Source of the DNA: Polyodon spathula
Lineage: Eukaryota > Chordata > Actinopteri > Acipenseriformes > Polyodontidae
NCBI RefSeq assembly: GCF_017654505.1
Contig: NC_054539.1
Location: 69,073,256-69,137,255, forward strand
Reading direction: 5' to 3'
DNA length: 64,000 nucleotides
Shown: piece by piece, positions 44,521 through 57,700 of the stretch
Position numbering within the stretch: the stretch's first letter is position 1
Layout of the letters: every line of letters starts with the position of its first letter
The notes under the pieces: generated by a model
Told to the model about the DNA's origin: nothing
The model's database searches: none
The model's input: only the letters and a program-made list of their open reading frames with translations
Position numbers and translations under genes: made by a program

Positions 44521-46344
44521 CAGGGTTTATTAAACACAGCATATTTCATCAATGTAAAATAAAAAAAAAAGCCATATTCAATGTTTTCCCTTTGATATAA
44601 ACAAAAGAACAGACAGCCCACTCTGTTTTATGACAAATGGTTACGTAGTTTGTGTATAAGAAGTACAGCCTTTTACTAAGGAGACTGATATAAAAAAAAA
44701 TAAACATAACAATTCTATGAATCGAAATATCCATAGCAGTGAGACAATGCATGACTGAAGTTACCATTTTGAATGAAAAAAATTCTAACAAAAGCAAATC
44801 CTTGTTAAGACAACATCTGTACATGGAACACATTTTGTACCCATTCCTTAACAAAATACTGAGAAGGAGACTGGTGTAAATTGTTTTTATAAAATACAAA
44901 TATATATTTATATTATATATTTAAAATAATGTATTGCACTTACTATACACATAAGACTGGATACTTCTAGATAGGCTATAGTAACATGGATCAGACCTCC
45001 AGAACTGAGGCAGTAGAGTTTTTTAAAATAGAAACAGATTATGTAACTTTGTAATTTCAGTGATATAAAGACTCTGGCTGGCAACAATTCTACACACAGT
45101 TATGGAAACAGCACACTTAATAACACCACTGACACTTGCATTCCATGATGTTCACATTCCACTAATCATTGAAAGCACCAGAAATGTCAATACAAAGGGC
45201 AGTGGTGTGCCCCTCCCCCCTTCTTCTTAATGGTGGAGTCAGCTATATATATCTATATATATATATATATCTAGATCTATATATATATAATATATCTATA
45301 TATATATATATGTAATTACATGCCATTCCAATGGAATGTGTTAAAATATAGGCTGTCTACTTCACATTGCTTGTCTATGATGCTGTGGACCTGCAACCTG
45401 TGGACTTAAACCAGACCCAGTTTTTGTGCATAACTCTTTATATTATGGCCATATTAACTGTAATGTACTTTTTTTTTTTTAACTTAGTATTAAACATTTA
45501 AGCTTTTCAATAAATATTTTATTGGTAAATCTTTTTTTTTTTCCTAGCCTCTGACTTATTTATAAATAACTGTTACGAAGAACAGAAATGACATCCTACT
45601 GTTGTTATTTCACTGTTATAAACAGTGGCGCATCTCAAGTACTGCTGCCTGCTTATCACAAATGACTTAAATCAGACACCTTGGATCAATGTAACTGTTA
45701 AAGACCAGCTCTGAAACAAGCTCTGTGTTTCTCAGTTCAACAACTGAGGACAGGTTGAAACAATAGAAAAAATATGATATTACTTTTTTTTTTTTAATGG
45801 AAAGAGGTGTAGAGCATGGTTAAAGGTTTTAGGATGCTGTTAAGATCACACACATGTTTTTTTTTTTTTTTAATCAATGGAATTTTGTGCTATTTACTAA
45901 AGATTTAGTATAATTTGGTAGCAAAATATGGACCTCAAGAAGCAAAGTACAGGCAAGACATTCTTATCTCTTATATTTTTACATTATGTTACTGTATTAA
46001 ACATTATTATTATTATTATTATTAATGTATTTATTTATTTATTAATGGCATGAAGTTTAAAACAAAAAGTTCTTAAGAAATTCCTTCACACAAAAACATG
46101 GGAACCAATTTTCCAAATGCCCAGTTGATACCTGAAAGGCAACAGTTTTCAAGAAGCAGAAAACAATTCAACGCACAAGATAATAGATATGTGTAAACTG
46201 GTGTCCTCCCTGTACGCCGTAACACTTGGTACACTTAGCGTATTGACAAGCTTTGCAAGGCGAAATATTCAGGTACTTGATACATGACTAATGGACTGTA
46301 CAATATTCTACTTCACAAATGCTCAAATTCTGAATCTCTCCGAA
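44521..46344 (-). other. GRHL1: Probable GRHL1 3' UTR
   Basis: Sequence after the stop at 46345-46347. Minus-strand AATAAA signals occur at several places, including 46030-46045, near 45516 and at 44527-44532. The distal one would give a UTR of about 1.8 kb, comparable to the long 3' UTR of mammalian GRHL1. It includes TA-rich microsatellite sequence at 45242-45312 and several T runs. The true end is not determined. Confidence 0.4.
45242..45312. repeat. Interrupted (TA)n microsatellite
   Basis: TA dinucleotides interrupted by TCTA and GATC steps, about 1.1 kb past the GRHL1 stop codon and possibly within the transcribed 3' UTR. Confidence 0.9.
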
Positions 46345-49300
46345 TTATATTTCAGTAAGTGTGAGTTTATAGGATCCTCCCATTTCCTCAATCGCTATGT
46401 GGAAGGTGTCTTCATTGGAGTAATGCTTCACAATGTTGTCATCCATATTAACCAGGATCCTGGAACACATGAAGTGCAGGGTTAAGTTCAGCTGGCTAAG
46501 TCCTCTATACTCTTTTATGAAGCTATGAAACTGCTGATGATCAGGTTCCATGGACTTTACAGGAGTGATAACAAAGGCTTTATTAACACTAGCGAGGGCT
46601 GCCACTGGTTTTCTTGCTTATTTTACTTAAATACAGCTAGCTCTTGAAGAGATCAAAAAGAACTGAGATTCATGAAACAGATGAAATGCATAACTGACAG
46701 GGAGACCCAAGAACGTGGGGATGCACCTGTGTAAGCTAAAGAGAACAGCTTTCTGCTGTCTGATAAAAGTTGGTTTTGCTGACGGTACTCAGTAGGGGCG
46801 TGTCGATACTAGGATTTTCTGAGCAATTACCTTTAATACATATTTAAATCAGCAGGTATTAAATAAATCAATGTGTCAAAACAAGAATAGCTGGCATCCA
46901 TCACCATTGCATTTGAGTACCAATCAATGGTGAACGTCCGTTTTAAAAGCCAATTTTGTTCTCATCCTGGGTGCTGCACCAAGAGAGTAAACCGATAATG
47001 AAAATATGTTGCAAAACTAGCAAATGCAACCTTTCCTTAAATAGAACTCAAGAGCTACCGCTGTGGAAACTGGGAGATGTATTTTTAATGTCAAATTTAA
47101 TCAGAAATTACATCTTGCCCGGGACTACACTGCAGAGATGAGGCCCTTCTAAGGAAAGTTTAAAAAAAAATAAAATAAAATTATATCTTAAATATAAAAG
47201 AAATATAAGACTGCTTAAAAATATAAATGAGTTGTAGTTAGTTTGATCACAACAGGTTCTACATTAAATAACACTGCTAGATTGGTACTGATTGATCAAT
47301 AATTGTGAAAACAAGGGAAACAGAGGGAGTGCATTGTTTTGTGTTGAGTAATTGACATGTTTTATTGCATTTAATTAATACCAACTTCTAAATTTCTTAA
47401 AAGGTAATTAGGCTAGAAGAACCACCCCTCATTCACCTGGAATAAAAAAATGCTTAGGATCCGTAAGGTCTTCCTACAAAGACCCAAAACTTCAGGAGGC
47501 CTGGCGTTGCCAAATTGTCACTTTAACTACTGGCCAGCCAACATCCGTGGCATCTCCTTGTGGCTACGTTTCAGCCCCGACCAGAACATTCCAGCTTGGT
47601 TAAGCACAGAAGCAGCCTCCTGTCAGGACACCTCCTTACTTGCGCTCCTGTGTTCTCCTCTTCCATTAACTAAATCTCATTTTAGTACTAATCCTGTAGT
47701 TGGACAAAGTCTCTCTTGACTGTGTACTTCGATTCAACCCCTACTGCAAAGGTCTGATACCTAAAACATATAATAAAATTATGTCTTTACACTGTACTTT
47801 ACTTTCCAACCTAAACATACTCTAGGAGCAGGATTTCGGATTCAGAGTCTGGGATGACGACTGGGAGTCTGCTCTCACTCGAGTGCACTCTTCATCGGTT
47901 TGTGTCTGTCATGGCTTTATAACAGTTTAAAGTTCTGCACAAGGATTTATCTGGGTTTAGACCCAGCCTGTGACCAAAGTGGGTGAGCCCTTGCTACCCT
48001 CATCCATATGTTTTGGTCCTGTCCTAATCTACCTCACTTCTGGATGCCTGCTTTCGAGACCCTCTCCCAAATCATTCCACACCCTATTGATCCTAACCCT
48101 CTAACTGGATTGTTTGGTATAAGACTATCTGACATTTCTTTAACAAAACTCCAGTCTGACTCTTTGGCTTTCTCCACACTACTAGCTAGATGCCTGATTC
48201 CGTTTGCCTGGAAACAAGCTGCCCCGTCCACACATGCTCAGTGGACGAGGGACCTTTTGCAGCATTAAAAGCTGGAAAAAATAAAATATACACTTCATGG
48301 ATCTACTGAAATTTTTTTTACTTAGCTTGGCATGCCCTTCTGCTACATACTAATGAACTTAGATTTCCACGAATCCCCTGATCTATACCTATCTGTCTAA
48401 CCTTTTCCTTTCTTCTGAATGCAAACTGATTGCTTGCAATCTCTCTCTTTCACCTTTCACTCTTCCTCTCTGTTTTTCTCTCTGTCTTCTAAATAAAATT
48501 TAAAAAACAATCCTGGCAAACAAATTGATTTCATGATTTCATGATGCTTTATGTATTATATTATTATTTGAAATGTGTTTATTACCTTTGTTATTTTGTA
48601 AGTCATTGTGTGTAATTTCTTTACTTAACAAAACCAATAAAAAAAGAGGAACGGCCCCTTACCAATCTGAGAAGGAATTTCTCCAGTTGTTATTTACTCA
48701 CCCTTTTTTGCACTTCTTGTAAACTTTTTCCACTTTTTCTATTGGCACATCATATTTGTCTGAAACCTAAAACACAACACCCAGCAATTATATTTCACGC
48801 TGGAATCTTCAAAACCCAATAACAACATAAAAACATTGTTACAGTTATAAAGAGCAGCTCACTGCCTACATCACTGGTTCCCAATCACCTAAGGGTCAGT
48901 TAAATAAATTAGGACTTGAATGGAACAAAGTCCTGAATGGGTATGGACCTTGAGGGTCAGATTTGGGAACCACGGTCTCAAATGGTTCATGCTGTCAAAT
49001 AATGGCAAGTAAGTAGAATCTGAATAAAACTACACAATGTGATATAGCCCAGGGTGAATGCTGGCACACACAATGAGATATAGCCCAGGGTGAAGGCTAG
49101 TGCGCACAATGAGATCCAGCCCAGGGTGAAGGCTGGCACACACAATGAGATCCAGCCCAGGGTGAAGGCTTGCACACCCAATGAGATCCAGCCCAGGGTG
49201 AAGGCTGGCACACACAATGAGATATAGCTCAGGGTGAAGGCTCACACACACAATGAGATCCAGCCCAGGGTGAAGGCTCACACACACAATGGGATCCAGC

Positions 49301-51955
49301 CCAGGATGAAGGCTGGCACACACAATGAGATATAGTCCAGGGTGAAGACTGGCACACAGAATGAGATCCAGCCCAGGGTAAAGGCTGGCGCACACAATGA
49401 GATCCAGCCCAGGGTGAAGGCTAGCGGATACAATGAGATATAGCCCAGGGTGAAGGCTAGTGCGCACAATGAGATCAGCCCAGGGTGAAGGCTGGTACAC
49501 ACACAGTGAGATATAGCCCAGGGTGAAGGCTAGCGGACACAATGAGATATAGCCCAAGGTGAAGGCTAGTGCGCACAATGAGATCCAGCCCAGGGTGAAG
49601 GCTGGCACACACAATGAGATCCAGCCCAGGGTGAAGGCTCGCACACACAATGAGATCCAGCCCAGGATGAAGGCTGGCACACACAATGAGATATAGTCCA
49701 GGGTGAAGACTGGCACACAGAATGAGATCCAACCCAGGGTAAAGGCTGGCGCACACAATGAGATCCAGCCCAGGGTGAAGGCTAGCGGATACAATGAGAT
49801 ATAGCCCAGGGTGAAGGCTAGTGCGCACAATGAGATCAGCCCAGGGTGAAGGCTGGTACACACACAGTGAGATATAGCCCAGGGTGAAGGCTAGCGGACA
49901 CAATGAGATATAGCCCAAGGTGAAGGCTAGTGCGCACAATGAGATCCAGCCCAGGGTGAAGGCTGGCACACACAATGAGATCCAGCCCAGGGTGAAGGCT
50001 CGCACACACAATGAGATCCAGCCCAGGGTGAAGACTGGCAAACACAATGAGATCCAGCCCAGGGTGAAGGCTGGCACACACAATGAGATCCAGCCCAGGG
50101 TGAAGACTGGCACACAGAATGAGATCCAGGCCAGGGTAAAGGCTGGCGCACACAACGAGATCCAGCCCAGGGTGAAGACTGGCACACAGAATTAGATCCA
50201 GCCCAGAGTGAAGACTGGCACACACAATGAGATCCAGCCCAGGGTGAAGGCTGGCACACACTAATGTTTGGAACCTCAGTGTCAAGACAGATAGCCTGAT
50301 TAAATGTGTATTGCAGATATACCAATACACAGGCACACTGCAATTTAACCCACATACATAAAAACAGTCACATTTACAAATAAAACAACATTAAACATTG
50401 TAGTCCCCAGAAAAGGAATGTGGCCACTATAGGCTTGACTGCATGCTGAGATCACAGGGCTCTTTTTCTGCTGGCAACAGTAGTTTTCTCTCCCAGTGGA
50501 CCAGGGCATTCATAGACCATTCTTTTTATAACCAAGCAGAGATTTTTTTCCTAACTCTCCTGGCATATTGCCAGGCAGCTCATTGGAGCTGTTCATTCAT
50601 TAAAGATGACATCACCAACAAGGCTTAACCAATCAAAACCCAGGGACTGAACTCATGATGACCTCCCTGTCTGTCTGCGCTGATGACTAAGTCATTGAAT
50701 TGCTGTGACTTCCCCAGCCTCCCTTTCTGTTGTGAAGATCCAGACTACAGAAAGACTGGATACTCACTGCTTCCATCAGTCCTTTCAGAGATGGGGTCTT
50801 CAGCAAAATTGCATCAAAGGCTTCCTCAGACTCTTTCCTTACATACAGCAGTACTAAAGGAATGGGAAGAAAATGTGTGTTACAAAAAAAAGCCTTAAAC
50901 AACTTGTGAAGATTCAGCTACTGTTACTTGAAGGGTAGTTGTATTATAAGTTAACATTACTCTGTGATTAGACTGATGACTCAGGCTGGCAGGGCAATAA
51001 TTGCAGGAATGAGAGCATGTGTGTTAAAGCACATCTCTAGTCTGTAAATGCATAGGAGCAAAAAAAAAAAAAAAAAAAAAACGGTTCAATTCACATTTTA
51101 CAGAACAGAGAAAAACATATGCACTGCAAGCGTGTTTTATTTCTTTTTCCTGGTCACCTGACAAAGCTAGCACTCTATCCAAACAAACTGCAGCTGAGTT
51201 TTCCAGGACATTGACTTGAAAGGGCAAGCGGCTGTGTTGGCATGTGAACTTGCCAGGTACACATTACAAGAACAAGCAACATCAATTAGGGGTATACTGA
51301 AGTTCAGCTTTATCTGCTTCTCCCCCTACTCCAATGCCAGAGATCATGCATAAATAGATCAGCATAACCTATACGCTGACCCTCTCTAGAAGTTCTAAGG
51401 AGTGTCTATACGTTAAATCACCATTTTATGACAGGTTCTGAAGATATAACCATATGTAGGTACATATGGGAGCCTCAACTGTTTCCAGGAAATAGTCAAC
51501 CCCCAGACAGGATTATCAAATGAGTCTGTTCAAATATATAAAGCAAACATCATAGCCCTTTTATTTGTTGTTTTTAAAAAAGGGTGTCCTATACCAAACC
51601 CTTTATTACAACTGCAGTTGTTCAAAGGGTGCCAGGGATCCATGAAAACAAGCTCAAAGATAAAAGTATAATAAAAAATTATTTAAAAAGACATAAAAAA
51701 AAAAAAAAAAACCTTTTGTGTGCTCATCTATCCTGGCGACTTTTCTCGGAGTTGAGCCGAAGTCTTCATTGGACACAAAGGATCCCCTTTTCATCCCAGC
51801 CCTAAATGAAAGCAAAACTGGACAGTGAGAATCAGCTTGGGCTTTTCGAAATCTGTGCTAATGCTACAAAAGCCCAGTTTTTCCAATGCTAACACTACAG
51901 CATTACAAACATGCAGCAGTCATTTACAAGCAATAAGAAAAAAAAAAAAAAATAT

Positions 51956-52020
<65 letters not shown>

Positions 52021-54349
52021 CAATCCTTACCCTTCTGTCATATCTTCTGAGCCATATGGCTAAAAATAGAAAACAGAAAGTAACAGTTATTTTGTGCACT
52101 CTTAAAAAAAAGTTCATTTCTGCACCCATGACTTTTCATACTGTGGAGGTTGGAGGTTGTAGACTTATTTTATGACACATTGTCATTTTTATCTGGCCCT
52201 GCCAGACTCTTCAGTATTGTGTTCTGTGCCCACTGTAGAGAACATCACATCTACACAGTAATGGTTTGGGTCTGCATAATATCAGGTTTGGGTCACAACA
52301 ATACAACCAGATACAGTATAGTTAAAAGAAGCTTTAACAAAAGGGCTGGGGGGCAGTGGTGGGGCTTACATGGCGCTGCAGGTTCGCGAAGTGGCGGTCA
52401 GGGATGAAGAGGATGGGCTGGGTCTCGAATTCACCCATCGTTTTGAAAGTTGTGATGTCAGTCCTTTTGACAATAAGTGGCATCTTGACATCTGAATCTG
52501 GAAAGAGAAAACTTCTTGTGGATGTGCAATCATAGATAAAGGTGTGGCTTGATATGCCCAGGGCAGCAATTATCATGCAGAGCTGCATGGGTTTCTCGTT
52601 CTTGTTTATTTACAGAATATTTTAGATATGAAATAGTTAAATACAAGAAGCTTTTCAGTATAGAAAACGGTTTTGCATGTGGATAGAGTTGTTGTGTGTG
52701 TGAAATGTATAGAAAATGTGTTTCGTCTTTTAAAAATACATTATCATCTAAAATGTAGTGCAGAAGCATTGCTTTGCGTAGCACCCAGCCTAACTGTGCC
52801 CTAAAGTCACAACCTCCCTCGTAGTTATTAACAGGATAATGTTTTCCTGTTTCAGATAGAAGAGTCCTGTTATTCCAGCTATAATATCCAAAGCCAGTGC
52901 CCGCCTCATTGTAATATTACAGGAAAGTTGTTTCCAGTGTGCACAGGCCCCGCATACGTACAGGTACTGAGGGGAGCGGGGAGGTCAGTGCCCTTCCCCT
53001 TCCTCCTGGACTGCTTCCTCTCCTCGTCCCGGATCTTGCGCTCAGCTCCCTTGTCGCAGAACACTTTGATCTGGCAGAAGGCACGGTGAATGGGCTTGTT
53101 GCTGTGGTTGCTGTAGCTGTACGTGTCGATCTGGAGGTTGAGGGGAAGGCCCTTGACGCCCTTCTGAGAGGAGAAGTCAGTGCTCAGACAGTTCACAGAG
53201 ATGAAGATCTGCAACAAATGATATAGAGAGAGCCAGCATAAGCACTGGTGACCACTGGCCGTGTGTGTTCTGAATAACTAGGTTACATATGTTTGTTTAG
53301 GACAGAATTAATCTAGGACACCGTGAACATTGTTAAAAACCTGCTGTACAGTACACATCTCTTACACAAGGATACAGGAGCAATGAACAGTCCATACCCA
53401 AATAAATAAAGATGCAATATGTCATACTGAATTGTTTTGCATTTATGATCCATGGTGAGGTTTTATACCCCAGCATTTATTATGATAGCTCTGTGGTGGT
53501 TTTATTTAAGGATTTGCTGCCTTCCAAATGATAGGGTTTTTTTGCTATTGTGTTCAGTGGTAAAGAGTGTATTGTATTTATTTCAGTACTGTGATAGATA
53601 TGCACACATTTTCAAAAGAGCAACATACGCATATGGCCCCCTGCTGGTAACTTTGTTTATTACTTTTTCAACGCTTTCAGGATAGTTAATGCTTGAAGGC
53701 TATGGGAAATCATTTTAACGTTTATTGCACAATGACGGATATCAATAATTAATGCATGAATGAATTGTTGTTATTAATAATACAATCAAATAACCAAAAT
53801 AAAGTGTATAAGTATTGTGAGAGACTCACGCTCTCTCGGCTTCTTTTCCAGCACGTAAACACTGACCCAACACACAGGAACGTGTTTTAACAGCGCGGCT
53901 GCGCTGCTTTTATTTACAAAAAACAAAAGAAAACGAAACAAAACCTAACTCCGTTTCGGAGTACTTACTAGCTGTTCACAAATCCCTATACTTCCAACTG
54001 GACAGCTATGCCGTTTACGAGTTACAAAAACCTTCAAACAAACACAGTTTACACAGAAACACAAACTTAACCAAATGCAAGTCAGCATTGCTATGAAAAG
54101 ATACACCAGGGGGCTGAGTTGAGACGGCACGGAGTTTTTTGTTCCCCCGTCACAAACTTCAGTGCAGACACACTGTTTGAGTACAACAGACTCCTCGGAT
54201 TTCAGCAATTTCTAAAGGCATGAATCTGAGAGGGGTGGATAGGGTGCAGGAGTGTCTGTTTGTGTTTTTCTGTAAGTTATCGTTTACAAACTGCTAAAAA
54301 ATATATTATTTGAAGTGACAAAGTCGGGATGAGTGATTATATGACAGCG

Positions 54350-54420
<71 letters not shown>

Positions 54421-54648
54421 CATCTTCCAGTTCATTCATTGCAGGTAATTGGTCACTCAATTTCCTAGTTACGATGTACATTTGTAACTGTATTCAAGGT
54501 GGCTACCGAAACTTTACATTTTGTGAGGCAGCGCAGTGATTTATAATATGTGACAAGGCTCCAACTGTCCGTATCCATCCAATATACGAACAGCTGGAAC
54601 CTTGCTCGACCAATCACATTGCTTGTTTCACGTTCCATTGCCAGCCCT

Positions 54649-54724
<76 letters not shown>

Positions 54725-57700
54725 CAGCGTTTTTAAACACAAATTACTTTTATTTGGATGATTAAATGTTACAATGACTTGCCATAAAAATAAACTTCAG
54801 AAACTGCAGTAATGTTGCAAAAGTATGATTGCTTCCGTCTACGAACACTAGATGGCACTACAAGCACAGATATTCTAAACTACAATCTCCGTTTCGCTGG
54901 CCACTGTTTAAGTGATACATCAAATAAGAGGAAAACTGATAGCCTTGTTTAGAACTTATCACTGAGGCACAACAGCCTTTGTGTATTGTGCAAACGCAAA
55001 TCCTACATTTCCTCTTTCAATAAAACAAACGAAGACCACAGTTTTAGCAGTACCTGTAGCTCATATGCTATGGGATAGAAACACAGGATCTATTCTGCTC
55101 CTCACAATCAAACAATGCAGTTTTGTACAGTCAACTGTCCCATGAAAACACCTGTGCAGAGCTGCTGGTTAGGGAGTTATATCATCCTGAACCCACATCC
55201 TGTTTCAAGGAAAACCCAGCATAAGTCTTTCATGAGTAAAGTTCATACACATTGAAAAGCAATAAAGACTGGCTGCCACCCTGTTCTTCTGCAATCCACC
55301 AAGAGGAAGTGAGAAAAAAAGGGGAATGAAAAAGTTGGATGGAATCTTGGGGAGATCTTGAGGGGTGTTCATCACGGAGGAAAACAAACAGTCAACATGC
55401 CTGAGTGTGCAGCTCAGAGCTAGTCCCCTCATCTCAGGCTTAAGGGTCTGTGTCTCTGGAATTACTACATGAAGCTGCCATCCAGTCTTGCAAACCACCT
55501 TTGTCTACCTGTCTGGTGAGATTCCACTGCGGAACTGTCAAAAACAGACTTCTGCACAACAAAGTTCCTCATTCTCTGGGGCAGTGTTCACGGCTTACCA
55601 GAAATACATTTCGAGCAGCCATCATACACAAACAGTGCTTTTTGCGATGCCAACTGGGAAATTCAAAGCCCCTCTTTGCCCCCTAACCACTTCGCCACTG
55701 TAACAGTAAACTGCAGTTTACCTGTGCCTCATGAAAAACAGTAGACTTCACTGTGGAATCAGAGGAAGTTCTCTGCCTGGGGGAGTTTCAGTGTCAGTGC
55801 TCAGAGGAGTATCTGTTTCCAGATATAATCCTCTTTAATAAAACAATAATAATAACCGGTTTCTACTCCACAGCCAAGAAAAGCTAAAGTGACTTTAAAC
55901 AATGTGTGCGTTTCTAAATAAAAGCCCAAACTTCCTCATCTTCAAACTCTAACTGGCATCTCCTGCCACTTTCAACCATTAAAGTGAGCGCTAGCTGGCG
56001 GGACAAGGGGCCTTGTTACTTTTACAAGACTGCCACTATTGTTTGGTAAATGAAATGTACCAAGAATAGAAGTCTGGGAGTTTTTCTTTTCTGGCTTAAC
56101 TTTACCATGTAACTTACTATATGTGCATTTAATCAAACTTTCTTTTATATACATTTTTTTTTTTTTTTTTTAACCTATCGAGAAAATTTCACGTATTTGA
56201 ACAGATTGCCTATTTTGGTGACAAAGAAGGTATGCAGTACATCATGTGGTTACCCAAAATGACCCACAAAAATTCAACTGTAACAGAGCTTAACATCATT
56301 TTTTTCGGGCTGCCGGGTGACTAGATAGCACCCTCCAATTCAGATTTTTTTCAGATCACAGCAAATTGTACAAAACCCCGAGAAATGATCACAGAGCAAC
56401 AATAGTTTCTAATTCATGTCTGCCTCACCTTTGCTTCATCATTTATGTCCCAGGTGAAGGAGATGGCGTTGTATGAAATCTCTTCAATGTTGCTGATCGT
56501 ACTGAAGCTTTCTTTATAATCAGCTGTTCAAAAAATGATGAAAAATATTAAAACACAAATATACAATGTAGTGGAGATACCTGGAGGGGATGCAGTGGAG
56601 GAGGCTATATTTTCATAATCGTTCACGCAAATTTAATTTGGCTTAAAACGTACAAAAAGACTCCCATTGTACCAGAGCCACAATGCTATGTAAGCAAATG
56701 AAGGTGGAGTAATTAAAAACAAAATGTTTGCCAGGAGAAAGAGGATTTCTCTTGTAAACAAAAATGTGTATCCAGAACATGTTCCCTCCTACAACAATGT
56801 TCGTTTTCTGTTCACACAATAACAACTCATTTCAATCACAGCGCCAACACTGTTGCAGGAGGGAGCATGATCTATATACACTTTATCATGCCTGTAAAAT
56901 AAATGCTCTTGATCCCGAAGATCGTTCAAGGAAAAGTTAAGAAATGCGTTTTCAGCAGATTTATTGCCAGTTCTAACATGTGTCTAGTTTAAACAGTTTG
57001 TTTCATTGTCAAATCACAAAAAACAGTATCACCACAAAACATCAACAAACAAAAAAAACAATATGCAAATGGTAAATAAGTGGGCAATGAGTAATAGGAA
57101 CACAGACAGCCAGAATAGGCCATTCCTCGTGTAGCTCAACTTGTAGCATTAGTTAGCCACTTTGTGCAATATGCAAATTACTTTTGAGAAAGCAGGGGTA
57201 GATGAAGCCGGCAGATCTCACAACTGTAAGTTTTCAAGGTTTGATGTAAACAGGCAATTATCTACCACTCACTGTATTTGAGTCACGTTTTTGGTAAAAC
57301 ATAAACAAAGAATAAACGTTGTCTTTGCTTTTTTTATTATACTGTACATTGTCAGCTTGTCTGTTTAAAAACAAACATGTTAAAAAAAACAACAAATAAA
57401 AACAGAAATGACAAAATAATACTGCAACGTGCAATAAACTGAATTTACAGTACAGTTAAACTAGGCTCCAAGTCCACTGCAAAAAGGTGCACCAGGATGT
57501 AACAGCCATAACCACTGACTTGGCAAACCTGAAGTGGGCGCTTACAAAAACCTGTTTCTGAAAAGGGGCCATACATCTTTCTCATTCCATCACACAGCTC
57601 CACTCACTTTGCTTATTTGTATTAAGCAACGATTAGGGGTTGGTTGCCGAATCAAGGACGGGTAATCAAATAGACACTAAAATAGAACCTGCTTAATTAT

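Noticed and set aside
49030..50336. Long open frames (142-277 codons) on both strands
   Set aside because: They are produced by a 36-bp tandem repeat without stop codons and are open in several frames at once. There is no start context, splice support or family resemblance.
52939..53226. 95-codon plus-strand frame rich in Leu and Val
   Set aside because: It lies exactly opposite the conserved GRHL1 exon 52978-53218 and is its shadow.
53452..53685. Hydrophobic 77-codon plus-strand frame in GRHL1 intron 8
   Set aside because: It has the look of a membrane peptide only because AT-rich sequence encodes Phe/Leu/Ile; no conserved motif or exon signal.
54284..54481. Poly-asparagine frame
   Set aside because: It is the antisense reading of an ATT microsatellite.
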